DNA of 64,000 nt from NCBI RefSeq assembly GCF_014651715.1, contig NZ_BMXK01000003.1, positions 1 to 64,000 on the forward strand, written 5' to 3'. Below the pieces are notes generated by a model, which saw nothing but the letters and a program-made list of their open reading frames with translations, searched no databases and was not told where the DNA came from. The translations under genes were made by a program, and so were the position numbers. Of the stretch, positions 50,400 through 62,110 are shown in pieces. Each line of letters begins with the position of its first letter. The first letter of the stretch is position 1. Source of the stretch: Zhihengliuella salsuginis. Its GTDB lineage: Bacteria; Actinomycetota; Actinomycetes; Actinomycetales; Micrococcaceae.

Positions 50400-50625
50400 C
50401 ATGCGGCGGGAGAGCCCCGGCCGAAGCCACGGTCGGGCGCCGTAGGAGCAATTTCCTCCCCGGGAATCTCTCAGGCCCCCGTACCGCCGCGGAGAGGCGA
50501 CTCTGGAAAGCAGTGGACCCTGCCGCGCCCAGCGCGGCCGGCGGTGCCACTCACCGAAGGTGCAAGCGGGCCGTGCGGCCCGCGGAAACTCTCAGGTCCA
50601 ATACAGAGCGGGGAGGGAAAGCCTC
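50400..50625 (+). promoter_or_regulatory. Tandem glycine riboswitch
   Basis: Two glycine aptamers in series, 62 nt before gcvP. Aptamer 1 (about 50400-50512): GCGGGAGAG ... CGCCGTAGGAGCAA ... GGGAATCTCTCAGGCCCC ... GCGGAGAGGCGACTCTGG. Aptamer 2 (about 50520-50622): TCACCGAAGGTGCAAGC ... GCGGAAACTCTCAGGTCC ... ATACAGAGCGGGGA. The GGAGAG, CCGAAGG-GCAA and CTCTCAGG landmarks match the known glycine riboswitch. Glycine binding would switch on the glycine cleavage genes. Confidence 0.93.
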
Positions 50626-50687
50626 CGGTGTCCGGTTCGGACGCCGGTCGAAGCGCCCGACCGCCACGTAGACCAGGAAGTCCCTCG

Positions 50688-53603
<2,916 letters not shown>

Positions 53604-53623
53604 CCGAGAGGAAACGCGCAATC

Positions 53624-54730
53624 ATGACGCAGAAAACCGCGCTCTACGAAGAACACGACGCCCTCGGTGCCTCGTTCACGGACTTCGGCGGCTGGGACAT
53701 GCCCCTGAAGTACGCCTCGGAACTGGCCGAGCACCAGGCGGTCCGCGAGGCAGCCGGCCTGTTCGACATCTCGCACATGGGCGAGATCTGGATCGAGGGC
53801 CCGGCCGCCGCCGCGTTCCTCAACTACGCCCTCGTCGGCAACCTGGCCGCGGTCAAGGTCGGCAAGGCCAAGTACACGATGATCGTCAACGCCTCCGGCG
53901 GCATCATCGACGACCTGATCGTCTACCGCCGCGGCGAGGAGAAGTATCTGGTCGTCGCCAACGCCGGCAACGCGCCGACGGTCGCCGCCGACCTCTCGGA
54001 GCGGGCCGCGAACTTCGAGGTCGAGGTGCGGGACGCCTCCGCCGAGACCTCGATGATCGCCCTCCAGGGGCCGGCGGCGGAGGCGATCCTCCTCTCGCAG
54101 GTCTCCGGTGATCAGGCCGGCATCGTCACCGAGATGAAGTACTACGCGGCCGACGACGTCGCGGTCGCCGGCATCGACGTGCTGCTCGCGCGCACCGGCT
54201 ACACGGGCGAGGACGGGTTCGAGCTCTACGTGGGCAACGATGACGCCGTCGCGCTGTGGAAGGCGCTGCTGGAGGCCGGTGCAGGCTCGGGACTCATCCC
54301 GGCGGGTCTGGCCGCGCGCGACTCGCTGCGCCTGGAGGCCGGCATGCCGCTCTACGGCAACGAGCTGTCCCTCGAGACCACGCCGTACGACGCCGGCCTC
54401 GGCCCCATCGTCTCCCTGAAGAAGGAGGACGACTTCGTCGGGCGCGCCGCGCTCGAGGAGGCCAAGGCGGCCGGGACGAGCCGCAAGCTCGTCGGGCTCA
54501 AGGGGCTCGGCCGCCGCGCCGGCCGCTCCGGCTACCCGGTCCTCAAGGACGGCGCCGAGGTCGGCGTCGTCACCTCGGGGCAGCCGTCGCCGACGCTCGG
54601 ATACCCGGTCGTCATGGGCTACGTCGACACCGAATTCGCCGAGACCGGCACCGCGCTGGACGTCGACCTGCGCGGGAAGCCGCAGCCGTTCGAGGTCGTG
54701 TCCCTGCCGTTCTACCGGCGCGAGAAGTAA
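53624..54730 (+). CDS. gcvT: Glycine cleavage system T-protein (aminomethyltransferase)
   Basis: A 368-residue tetrahydrofolate-dependent T-protein that releases ammonia from the aminomethyl-lipoyl H-protein and makes methylene-THF. Seen: LGASFTDFGGWDMPLKY, GLFDISHMGEI, GKAKYTMIVNASGGIIDDLIVYR (the family core), RTGYTGEDGFELYV and AARDSLRLEAGMPLYGNEL (with the catalytic Asp). 21 nt after gcvP, with GAGAGGAAA before ATG 53624; 53 nt before gcvH. The frame extends upstream within gcvP and that part is rejected. Confidence 0.96.
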   Translation: MTQKTALYEEHDALGASFTDFGGWDMPLKYASELAEHQAVREAAGLFDISHMGEIWIEGPAAAAFLNYALVGNLAAVKVGKAKYTMIVNASGGIIDDLIVYRRGEEKYLVVANAGNAPTVAADLSERAANFEVEVRDASAETSMIALQGPAAEAILLSQVSGDQAGIVTEMKYYAADDVAVAGIDVLLARTGYTGEDGFELYVGNDDAVALWKALLEAGAGSGLIPAGLAARDSLRLEAGMPLYGNELSLETTPYDAGLGPIVSLKKEDDFVGRAALEEAKAAGTSRKLVGLKGLGRRAGRSGYPVLKDGAEVGVVTSGQPSPTLGYPVVMGYVDTEFAETGTALDVDLRGKPQPFEVVSLPFYRREK

Positions 54731-54782
54731 CGTAGAAGCACCCCCGTCGTCTTCAAGCACCACCTACCGAAAAGGAACGCCC

Positions 54783-55163
54783 ATGAGCAAGGTTCTCTCC
54801 ACCCTCCGCTACTCCGCCGAACACGAGTGGGTCGACGCGGCCTCCCCGACGAAGGTCGGCATCTCCCAGATCGCCGCCGACGCCCTCGGTGACGTCGTCT
54901 ACGTCGACATGCCCGAGGTCGGCGCCGAACTGACTGCCGGCGAGCCGTGCGGCGAGGTCGAGTCCACCAAGTCGGTCTCCGAGATCTTCTCCCCGGTCAC
55001 GGGCAAGGTCGTCGAGGTCAACCAGGAGCCCGTCGACAACCCGGCCGTCCTCAACGAGGACCCGTACGGCACCGGCTGGCTGTTCACGGTCGAGGTCTCC
55101 GAAGAGGGCCCGCTGCTCTCCGCCGAGGAGTACGCCTCGAGCAACGGCGGGGACGTCGAGTAG
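54783..55163 (+). CDS. gcvH: Glycine cleavage system H-protein
   Basis: A 126-residue lipoyl carrier of the glycine cleavage system. Seen: YSAEHEWVDAASPTKVGISQIAADALGDVVYVDMPEVG and the lipoylated Lys in GEVESTKSVSEIFSPVTG (about residue 64). The C-terminus DPYGTGWLFTVEV is conserved. It ends the gcvPTH operon; AAAGGAA lies 6 nt before ATG 54783 and a strong stem-loop follows. No lipoamide dehydrogenase or lipoyl ligase is in the window. Confidence 0.96.
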   Translation: MSKVLSTLRYSAEHEWVDAASPTKVGISQIAADALGDVVYVDMPEVGAELTAGEPCGEVESTKSVSEIFSPVTGKVVEVNQEPVDNPAVLNEDPYGTGWLFTVEVSEEGPLLSAEEYASSNGGDVE

Positions 55164-55223
55164 GACCCCCGCACCACCGCGGACGGTGCCGCGGACGACC
55201 TCCGGCGCCGCACGCACCCCTGT

Positions 55224-55258
55224 CGACGACGCCGGCGCCACCACCGCCGGCGTCGTCG
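55224..55258 (+). terminator. Terminator hairpin after gcvH
   Basis: CGACGACGCCGGCG (55224-55237), 7-nt loop, CGCCGGCGTCGTCG (55245-55258): a perfect 14-bp stem, followed by TGACTTAA. It separates gcvPTH from sdaA, which starts 41 nt later. Confidence 0.7.
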
Positions 55259-55298
55259 TGACTTAACGACCCGCACCCCTCTCGTTAGGACCCTCCCC

Positions 55299-56723
55299 AT
55301 GGCACTCAGCGTTTTCGACCTCTTCAGCGTCGGGCTCGGCCCGTCGTCGTCCCACACCGTCGGCCCCCTGCGGGCCGCCGCGGGGTTCGCCCGGCACCTG
55401 GCCGACACGGACGTGCTCGGCCGGCTCGCCGGCCTGCGCATCGACCTCTACGGGTCGCTCGCCGCGACCGGGCGCGGGCACGGGACGTTCACCGCGATCC
55501 TGCTGGGTCTGGAGGGCTACGCCGCGGAGGACGTCCTGCCCGCGGAGGCCGAGGCGCGGATGGCGGCGCACGCGGAGACCGGCCGGATCGACGTCGCCGC
55601 ACAGCTGGACGGGCCCGCGGTCACCCTGGACTACGGCGTGGCGGACATGGTCCTGCACCCGCTGACCGTGCTGGAGCGCCACACGAACGGCATGCGGTTC
55701 ATCGCGCTCGACGCCGACGGCGGGCAGCTCGCCGACGAGACCTACTTCTCGATCGGCGGCGGCTTCATCGTGCGCGAGGGTGAGGAGGACGCCGTGGTGC
55801 AGGAGATCGAGGAGGACCTGGCGAGCGTCCCGCACCCGTTCCGCACCGCCGTCGAACTCCTGGGCCACTGCCGTGAGCAGGGGGCGAGCATCAGCTCGAT
55901 CATGCTCGCCAACGAGTCGTCCATGCGCGATGCCGACGAGGTCCGCGCCGGGGTCCTGCACCTGTGGGACGTCATGGAGGCGTCCAAGGACAACGCGCTC
56001 GAGCGCACCGGGCTGCTGCCCGGCGGGCTCAGCGTACGACGCCGGGCGCCGGCCTGGCACGCCCGCCTCACCGGGCAGGACCCGGACCGGGACCCCGGCT
56101 ACTGGCAGGAGTGGGTCAACCTGGTCGCGCTCGCGGTCAACGAGGAGAACGCCTCCGGCGGCCGGGTGGTGACGGCCCCGACGAACGGCGCCGCCGGCAT
56201 CATCCCCGCGGTGATGTTCTACGCGACGCACTACTCGCCGGCGATCCGCGACGCGGCCGACGAGGAGCTGGAGGCGGTCAAGCGGGACGTGATCGTGCGC
56301 TTCCTGCTCACCTCCGCCGCGATCGGCGTGCTCTACAAGGAGCAGGCGTCGATCTCCGGGGCCGAGGTCGGGTGCCAGGGCGAGGTCGGGTCGGCGTCGT
56401 CCATGGCGGCCGCGGGGCTGGCCGAGATCCTCGGCGGGACGCCGGAGCAGGTGGAGAACGCGGCGGAGATCGCGATGGAGCACAACCTGGGCCTGACCTG
56501 CGATCCCATCGGGGGCCTGGTGCAGGTCCCGTGCATCGAGCGGAACGCGATCGCGGCCGCGAAGGCGATCAATGCGGCGAAGATGGCGCTGATGGGCGAC
56601 GGCGACCACCGGGTGAGCCTCGACGAGGTCATCGTGACCATGCGCGAGACCGGCAAGGACATGAGCCACAAGTACAAGGAGACGGCGCTCGGGGGCCTGG
56701 CGGTCAACGTCGTCGAATGCTGA
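55299..56723 (+). CDS. sdaA: L-serine ammonia-lyase (single-chain, Fe-S)
   Basis: A 474-residue single-chain L-serine dehydratase that converts serine to pyruvate and ammonia. Seen: [23 protein letters not shown] (N-terminal beta part) and the cysteines for the 4Fe-4S cluster in [46 protein letters not shown] (about residues 350-420). It needs no PLP. Its place after gcvPTH links glycine and serine breakdown: glycine cleavage gives methylene-THF, which with glycine makes serine via SHMT (not in this window). Possibly a separate promoter after the 55224 terminator. Confidence 0.95.
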   Translation: MALSVFDLFSVGLGPSSSHTVGPLRAAAGFARHLADTDVLGRLAGLRIDLYGSLAATGRGHGTFTAILLGLEGYAAEDVLPAEAEARMAAHAETGRIDVAAQLDGPAVTLDYGVADMVLHPLTVLERHTNGMRFIALDADGGQLADETYFSIGGGFIVREGEEDAVVQEIEEDLASVPHPFRTAVELLGHCREQGASISSIMLANESSMRDADEVRAGVLHLWDVMEASKDNALERTGLLPGGLSVRRRAPAWHARLTGQDPDRDPGYWQEWVNLVALAVNEENASGGRVVTAPTNGAAGIIPAVMFYATHYSPAIRDAADEELEAVKRDVIVRFLLTSAAIGVLYKEQASISGAEVGCQGEVGSASSMAAAGLAEILGGTPEQVENAAEIAMEHNLGLTCDPIGGLVQVPCIERNAIAAAKAINAAKMALMGDGDHRVSLDEVIVTMRETGKDMSHKYKETALGGLAVNVVEC

Positions 56724-56796
56724 TCCGCCCTAAAGACCTAGTCAAACATGGCCGTTTCCCAGCGCAACCATCCCGAGGTGTGTCAGAATTGAGCTC

Positions 56797-57282
56797 ATGA
56801 CGGAACCACGCTGGTTGACGCCCGAAGAGCGGGAGGCATGGCTGGCGCTCTGGGCCGTGATGCTGAAGCTCCCCAGTACGCTGGACAGCGAGCTGCACAA
56901 GCAGGCCCGGCTGACGATCTTCGACTACAACGTGCTCGCGATGCTCTCCGAGCAGGACGACCGGACGCTCACGATGAGCCAGCTGGCCGGCAAGACCAAC
57001 GCGTCGCTGTCGCGGCTGAGCCACGTGGTCAAGAAGCTGGAGAACCGCGGCTGGCTCGAACGGAAGCAGTCCCCGGTCGACGCGCGCGTGACGATGGCGA
57101 TCCTCACCGACGAGGGGATCGCCTCCGTGGAGGCGCTTGCTCCCGAGCACGTCGAGTCGGTGCGCCGGCTGATGTTCGACCAGCTCGACGCCCAGGACGT
57201 CTCGGACCTGACCCGCATCGGCCAGAAGGTCGTGCGGGGCCTCGACTCCGACCACTGGATCTTCCACGACCAGGGTGACTGA
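56797..57282 (+). CDS. MarR-family transcriptional regulator
   Basis: A 161-residue winged-HTH regulator: LTIFDYNVLAMLSEQDDRTLTMSQLAGKTNASLSRLSHVVKKLENRGWLERKQSPVDARVTMAILTDEGI covers the recognition helix and wing, including the D-x-R of the wing tip. A C-terminal helix gives dimerisation. Such proteins sense phenolic or other stress compounds. Neighbours are sdaA upstream (73 nt) and the ribosomal genes downstream; neither is an obvious target, so the target is unknown. An orphan position with its own promoter is likely. Confidence 0.85.
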   Translation: MTEPRWLTPEEREAWLALWAVMLKLPSTLDSELHKQARLTIFDYNVLAMLSEQDDRTLTMSQLAGKTNASLSRLSHVVKKLENRGWLERKQSPVDARVTMAILTDEGIASVEALAPEHVESVRRLMFDQLDAQDVSDLTRIGQKVVRGLDSDHWIFHDQGD

Positions 57283-57300
57283 GCGTACTCCCGGCTCGTT

Positions 57301-57651
57301 TTGCGCTGGACGCCCCGGCGAACTAGGATAGTAAGGCGTTAAGTCATGCCTGCGCTGTGCGCGGACCTCGTTCGTGCGAGCAGGCATGGTTGCCCGTAAA
57401 CCGAATAAAGCGACCTGTGGGATAGGGAAACATCGAAAGGTGATCCCGCGGGTTTGCCGAATTCACCGTAAATCGCGCAAGACAGGGCGCTTCGGTTGGA
57501 TCTCACCCAGCCTGGTTACCTTCAAGCAGTAAAGAACGGTGTCACAACTGGTGGCGGGACGCTTCAACGCAGTATCAGGCACGAGCCGCTTCCGTGGCGC
57601 GCGCCTGTTTGAAGAGTACCGCCGTTTGACTACTACTACTGAGGAGTGATC
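57301..57651 (+). promoter_or_regulatory. Promoter and long leader of rpmB-rpmG-rpsN
   Basis: TTGCGC (57301-57306), 17 nt, TAGGAT (57324-57329) looks like a good housekeeping promoter, which would make a leader of about 315 nt. A CATGCCTGC/GCAGGCATG stem (57345-57353 with 57380-57388) is the clearest structure. The rest shows no gene. Leaders of this length before ribosomal genes often bind the product, but no known r-protein leader is recognised here. No Zur box is seen. Confidence 0.5.
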
Positions 57652-57888
57652 ATGGCAGCAGTTTGCCAGGTGACCGGTGCAGTGCCGAACTTCGGCCACA
57701 GCATCTCCCACTCGCACCGCCGCACGAAGCGTCGGTTCGACCCGAACATCCAGAAGAAGCGCTACTGGGTTCCGTCCCTGCGCCGCAACGTCACGCTGAC
57801 GCTGTCGGTCAAGGGCATCAAGACCATCGACGTCCGCGGAATCGACGCCGTGGTGACCGAGCTGCTCGCGAAGGGAGTGAAGCTCTAG
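57652..57888 (+). CDS. rpmB: 50S ribosomal protein L28
   Basis: A 78-residue L28: [44 protein letters not shown]. Only one cysteine (Cys5) is present, so the zinc-binding pairs of the C+ form are absent. ATG 57652 follows GAGGAG; a GTG six bases earlier is rejected. First gene of a tight L28-L33-S14 cluster. Known from other actinobacteria as the zinc-sparing set, though here no Zur site is found. Confidence 0.95.
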   Translation: MAAVCQVTGAVPNFGHSISHSHRRTKRRFDPNIQKKRYWVPSLRRNVTLTLSVKGIKTIDVRGIDAVVTELLAKGVKL

Positions 57889-58055
57889 TGGCTAAGGACA
57901 AGGACGTACGTCCGATTATCAAGATGAAGTCCACCGCTGGGACCGGCTTCACCTACGTGACCCGCAAGAACCGTCGTAACAATCCGGACCGCATGGTCCT
58001 GAAGAAGTACGACCCGGTCATCCGCAAGCACGTCGAATTCCGAGAGGAGCGCTAA
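57888..58055 (+). CDS. rpmG: 50S ribosomal protein L33 (cysteine-free)
   Basis: A 55-residue L33: [47 protein letters not shown]. The C-x-x-C pairs of the zinc-binding form are absent. The GTG start overlaps the rpmB stop by 1 nt (TAGTG), giving translational coupling. 3 nt before rpsN. Confidence 0.95.
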   Translation: MAKDKDVRPIIKMKSTAGTGFTYVTRKNRRNNPDRMVLKKYDPVIRKHVEFREER

Positions 58056-58058
58056 GAC

Positions 58059-58364
58059 ATGGCCAAGAAGTCCAAGATTGCCAAGAACGAGCAGCGCAAG
58101 GTCATCGTCGAGCGTTACGCCGCAAAGCGTGCCGAGCTGAAGAAGACCCTGGTTGACCCGACGGCCACCGAGGAAGCCCGCGAAGAGGCACGCCTCGGCC
58201 TGCAGAAGCTGCCGCGCAACGCCTCGCCCGTGCGCGTCCGCAACCGCGACGCCATCGACGGCCGCCCGCGCGGTACGTTCCAGAAGTTCGGCATCTCCCG
58301 TGTTCGCTTCCGCGACATGGCCCACAAGGGCGAGCTGCCGGGCATCACCAAGTCCTCCTGGTAA
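58059..58364 (+). CDS. rpsN: 30S ribosomal protein S14 (cysteine-free, long form)
   Basis: A 101-residue S14 of the long, zinc-free type: [20 protein letters not shown] at the start and [28 protein letters not shown] in the core, where the zinc form would have C-x-x-C. 3 nt after rpmG. A 17-bp terminator hairpin follows at 58421. Confidence 0.95.
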   Translation: MAKKSKIAKNEQRKVIVERYAAKRAELKKTLVDPTATEEAREEARLGLQKLPRNASPVRVRNRDAIDGRPRGTFQKFGISRVRFRDMAHKGELPGITKSSW

Positions 58365-58420
58365 GCCGTTCACGCACTTCGGTGCGCGAGCCGCAGCGCT
58401 AGCTGCCGGCTGATCCGGAA

Positions 58421-58458
58421 ACGGAAGGCCCCCGCTGATCACAGCGGGGGCCTTCCGT
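58421..58458 (+). terminator. Terminator of the ribosomal gene cluster
   Basis: ACGGAAGGCCCCCGCTG (58421-58437), 4-nt loop, CAGCGGGGGCCTTCCGT (58442-58458): a perfect 17-bp stem 57 nt after the rpsN stop. The following T-run is weak, but stem strength makes termination likely. Confidence 0.8.
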
Positions 58459-58521
58459 GCGTTGAAGCCGCCGGGCGGCAGGTTGGCCCGGGGCCCCTGC
58501 GGCGGCCGGCGGGAACACGGA

Positions 58522-58554
58522 AGAGCGGTCCACGACTACCAGCCGCGGACCGCT
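58522..58554 (-). terminator. Terminator of the subtilase gene
   Basis: GAGCGGTCC (58522-58530), a 15-nt loop, GGACCGCTC (58546-58554): on the minus strand this is a 9-bp stem 35 nt beyond the protease stop, followed by TTCC. It ends the leftward protease transcript. Confidence 0.6.
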
Positions 58555-58588
58555 CAACTCTGCCTCTGGGCAGGAACAACCTACCTGC

Positions 58589-61500
58589 TCAGTTGTCGAC
58601 TCCGTAGAAATGCTCGATGGTCTGATCGATCGAGGTGCCGTTGGCGTCCTCGATGTTCAGACGCAGTGTCACGAAACCGTTCACCGCGGCCGTGTTGTCC
58701 ACCAGGACCTTCCACTGCCCATCCTGTTCGACGACCCTCGCCTCGTTCCACTCGAAGTCCTCGACCGGCACGTCGTCGATCGCTTGATGCTTCTCGTAGT
58801 CGACCTGAGCGGTCATGGTGGCGATGCCGCCCGGGTCGTAGCCGTTCTGACCCTGCAGGCTGACCGAGACCGGGAACTCCGCCTCGGACGGAGCCCGGTT
58901 GAAGCCGTCCACCCCGGCATCCAGCTTCGGCAGTGCGATCGGCAGCGGCACGATCTCGTCGCCGGCAGGGGCCTGCGTGTCGAAGCTGAACGACGTGCGG
59001 GTCCGCAGGCTCAGGTCCCAGTAGTTGTCGCGGCGCAGCCGGCGCTGGTCGACGACCGCGGTCACCTGGGAGCTCTCGTGGGCGAGCTGCGCGATGCCCG
59101 AGGGAACCGGAAGGTCCTGGAGCAGTCGACCGTTCTCGTAGATCGACAGGTTGCCGACGTCGGCGAGGCCGCCGAGTCCGACGCGGCCGGCCTCGGAGTC
59201 CTTCCACTGCGGGAAGCTGAAGCCCACGAGATTGCCTTGTCGCTCGGCGACTCGGCCTGGCTCGCCGGTATCAGTCACAGCCATTCCGGTGTTCGTGGGC
59301 AGCTTGAACCAATCCAGAGTCGACCGCGCCCCGGCCTGGTAGCGGCGTACCGGATCGAACCAGATTTCGGGGAACTGGTTGAGCTGTCCCGACTGGGCCA
59401 GCTGCTGCCAGGGCAGGTCCGCGGTGTAGTAGGCGGTGCGCTTCATCGGGGCAGTCAGCGGCGACCCGACGGAGGTGAAGAAGGGGCCGGTGTCGGCATC
59501 TTCGGGCATGACACGCGTCCAGTCCTGCGCCTTCCAGGGTTCGGCCCCCTGGGCGTACCAGCTTTCCTCGACCGAACCGAGAGCCGAATCGGGGACCTCG
59601 TGGCTCTGGTCCTTGGATACCCTGTCCTCTTCGGTGAAAGCTAGGTTGTAGACGTAGGCGCTTGCTTCAGTGGCCTCCGCCGGGTCGAAGGTGCGCAGGA
59701 AGCTGCCGAAGCTGAATTCGCCGTTCTTGACCTTGTCTGTGGGGGAGGCGTAGAGCTCGGTCGTCGTCCCCGCGGTGAACGAGTTGGCCAGCCGCCACTT
59801 GTCGTCCCAGTTCCTGTCGATACTGAGCGAGCCGGAGCGAATCTCCATCGGGCGGTCGCCGGAGGCCTCGACCGGGACGGCCTGCCTGGCGTCGAGCACC
59901 ACCGTGGTGTCTTCGGTCAGGCTCATCTCCGGGTCGCCCACGTAGGCGTAGGACCTCGGTCCTTCTTCGCCTGTGGTGCCGATGAACGAGGAGACGACGT
60001 AGTCTCCGGCGCGTACCCGCAGGGTGAGATCCTCGCCGGAGAAGTAGTTCACGGTGCGGGCCGGCTGGTGCATGTCGGTGAGGTCGAGATAGCCGTTGAC
60101 GGCGGGCTCGCCGTTGCGGTCGATGCCCTTGACGGTCACGTTGACGGTCTCCGGTTCCAGCCAGAAGCCGACGGAGGTGGTCGCGCGGGCCTCCTCGTCG
60201 CCTGCCTGGGTGGCCAGAATACGTGCGCCGATCTCGCCGTAGGCCTCTTCGCGCAGATTCTTCGCGTCGCCGCTGGCGGTGACCTCCACGCCCGCGCTGC
60301 CGTTGGCCGGAACGGTGATCTGTCTGGCACCGAGCTTGATCAGGTGCGCCGGGACCGATCGGCCGTCGGCACCCGCGAGGTCTTCGATCTTCAGGTTCAG
60401 CGTGACCGGCTTGTCGGAGGTGTTGGTGTAGGTGACGTCCTCGGTGGAACGCTGGGATTTGCCGTGCGGCCAGTCGAACGTGCCGAGTTCCACGCTGACG
60501 TCGCTGGTCAGTTCGGTTGTAATGGCGCCCGGGGCCCACAGCTCACCGGAACCTTGGGCGTAGACGTCGCCTGCGGCGTCGGGCTTGGCGGAGGAGACCA
60601 GGGCCGCCTTGAGCTGCTGTGCGGAATAGCCGGGGTGGGCCTGACGCAGCAGTGCTGCGGCTCCCGCCACGTGCGGCGCGGCCATCGAGGTGCCGGACAT
60701 CTTCACGTAGGCACCACCCTCGGCACCGCCGGCTTTGGCGCCCAGGATATCCACTCCGGGGGCCGCCAGGTCGGGCTTGACGTTGTGTCCGCCCAGGGTT
60801 GCTCCGCGGCTGGAGAATGCTGCCGGATCGCCCTCGGCGTCCACTGCTCCCACAGTGAGTATCCCTTCGGCGCAGCCCGGGGCGCTCACCGTTTCGCGAG
60901 CGCCGGCGTTGCCGGCCGCCGCGACGAACAGGGTCGTGCCCTGCGCGGAGAGTTCCTCGCCGGCCAAGGACAGCGGATCGGTGCAGTCGGTCGGCTGGGT
61001 CGAGCCGAGGCTCATGTTGACTACGTCGGCCTCCTCCTCAACGGCCCATTCCATGCCGGCGATGATCCAGGAGGTCTGGCCTCCGTAGGTGCCGAGTACC
61101 TTGCCGATCAGCAACTCTGATTCCGGCGCCATGCCCGTCTTGGAGGCGTCGGAGGCCCCGGACCCGCCGATGGTGGAGGCCACGTGGGTGCCGTGTCCCT
61201 GACTGTCGTCGATACCTTCGCCGGTGAAGTCCTTGGCGTCGGTGACCTGGTCGGCCAGGTCCGGGTGATCGGAATCGTAGCCGGTATCCAGCACGGCGAC
61301 CTTGGTCCCTCGACCGTTGAAGCCCAGGTCCCAGGCATCGGCGGCACCGGCCTGCTCCACGCCGGTGGCGGGATCCAGGGCTATTTCGCTTGGCTCCACG
61401 CGCGCATCCAGCCAGACCTTCGTGATGGCGTTGCTGCTGAAGGCCTTGGCGCCCAGCAGCTGTTGGTAGCTCCGGGCCGCGGTTTCCTTGTCCATCGTCA

Positions 61501-61972
61501 GGGCGGTCGCATCGATGGAATCGAGAGTGGTCACGACGTCGAGCCCGGCGGTACGGGTGAAGGCGGAAGTTGTGCCCTGCATGATCAGCGGCAGCGAATC
61601 GGACTCGGCATCCGCATACCCCTGTCGGATCAACCCGGTGACATTGAAGAGCTCGCTGTCCAACTGGCCGGAGGCGATGAGGCCCTGGGCATCAGAGGGG
61701 ACTACGTAGAGGTCCTCGTTGACGATGCGTGTGAAGTAGTCGCTTCCGCTGGGCACGATGGCCGTTGGGTGGCCCTCGGACGTCGTGCTGACGAGGATCG
61801 TGTCGCCGTTGATCAAGGTCACGCCCTGCGGTTCTCCGGCGGCGTCGTGACCGACGATCGTGTCTTCCGGACCCTGCGGGGTGGCCGTCGCTGCGGGCGC
61901 GGCCAGACCCAGCAGGCTGGCGCCGAGGGCCAGCGCCGCGACGCCGGCCCCTGATCGTTTGATTCTGGACAT
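58589..61972 (-). CDS. Secreted S8 (subtilisin-like) serine protease
   Basis: A 1127-residue exported protease. Signal peptide (GAGVAALALGASLLGLAAPAATA, cleavage near residue 31), a propeptide-like part up to about 200, and the S8 domain with the triad Asp (VAVLDTGYDSDHPDL, about 229), His (GHGTHVASTIGGSG, about 260) and Ser (MSGTSMAAPHVAGAAALLRQ, about 430), with oxyanion Asn in VAAAGNAGA. About 650 C-terminal residues hold beta-rich modules (fibronectin-like after 500) of unknown function. It would degrade extracellular protein. It is divergent from a probable regulator across 138 nt. Confidence 0.9.
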   Translation of the reverse strand: MSRIKRSGAGVAALALGASLLGLAAPAATATPQGPEDTIVGHDAAGEPQGVTLINGDTILVSTTSEGHPTAIVPSGSDYFTRIVNEDLYVVPSDAQGLIASGQLDSELFNVTGLIRQGYADAESDSLPLIMQGTTSAFTRTAGLDVVTTLDSIDATALTMDKETAARSYQQLLGAKAFSSNAITKVWLDARVEPSEIALDPATGVEQAGAADAWDLGFNGRGTKVAVLDTGYDSDHPDLADQVTDAKDFTGEGIDDSQGHGTHVASTIGGSGASDASKTGMAPESELLIGKVLGTYGGQTSWIIAGMEWAVEEEADVVNMSLGSTQPTDCTDPLSLAGEELSAQGTTLFVAAAGNAGARETVSAPGCAEGILTVGAVDAEGDPAAFSSRGATLGGHNVKPDLAAPGVDILGAKAGGAEGGAYVKMSGTSMAAPHVAGAAALLRQAHPGYSAQQLKAALVSSAKPDAAGDVYAQGSGELWAPGAITTELTSDVSVELGTFDWPHGKSQRSTEDVTYTNTSDKPVTLNLKIEDLAGADGRSVPAHLIKLGARQITVPANGSAGVEVTASGDAKNLREEAYGEIGARILATQAGDEEARATTSVGFWLEPETVNVTVKGIDRNGEPAVNGYLDLTDMHQPARTVNYFSGEDLTLRVRAGDYVVSSFIGTTGEEGPRSYAYVGDPEMSLTEDTTVVLDARQAVPVEASGDRPMEIRSGSLSIDRNWDDKWRLANSFTAGTTTELYASPTDKVKNGEFSFGSFLRTFDPAEATEASAYVYNLAFTEEDRVSKDQSHEVPDSALGSVEESWYAQGAEPWKAQDWTRVMPEDADTGPFFTSVGSPLTAPMKRTAYYTADLPWQQLAQSGQLNQFPEIWFDPVRRYQAGARSTLDWFKLPTNTGMAVTDTGEPGRVAERQGNLVGFSFPQWKDSEAGRVGLGGLADVGNLSIYENGRLLQDLPVPSGIAQLAHESSQVTAVVDQRRLRRDNYWDLSLRTRTSFSFDTQAPAGDEIVPLPIALPKLDAGVDGFNRAPSEAEFPVSVSLQGQNGYDPGGIATMTAQVDYEKHQAIDDVPVEDFEWNEARVVEQDGQWKVLVDNTAAVNGFVTLRLNIEDANGTSIDQTIEHFYGVDN

Positions 61973-62006
61973 GATGACCTTTCGGGAACCAGATGTGGAT
62001 GTGCGG

Positions 62007-62024
62007 TTGACACAAATGTGTCAA
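62007..62024. promoter_or_regulatory. Inverted repeat between protease and regulator genes
   Basis: TTGACACA, 2 nt, TGTGTCAA is a perfect 8-bp inverted repeat in the middle of the divergent gap. It contains a TTGACA -35-like hexamer on each strand, so binding would affect both promoters. Confidence 0.6.
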
Positions 62025-62051
62025 ACATGAGTAGCATCCACAATGGCGGAT

Positions 62052-62068
62052 AAGTGCCATGGCCACTT
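62052..62068. promoter_or_regulatory. Second inverted repeat AAGTG-N7-CACTT
   Basis: AAGTG (62052-62056) and CACTT (62064-62068) flank 7 nt, 43 nt before the regulator ATG. It could be a second site for the same regulator. Low information content. Confidence 0.35.
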
Positions 62069-62110
62069 TCTGTCATCATGTGGGGCAAGGGCCGATGTCG
62101 TAAAGGTGCA

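Noticed and set aside
57283-57651. Zur box before rpmB
   Set aside because: No AT-rich TGAAAATCATTTTCA-like palindrome was found in the gap.
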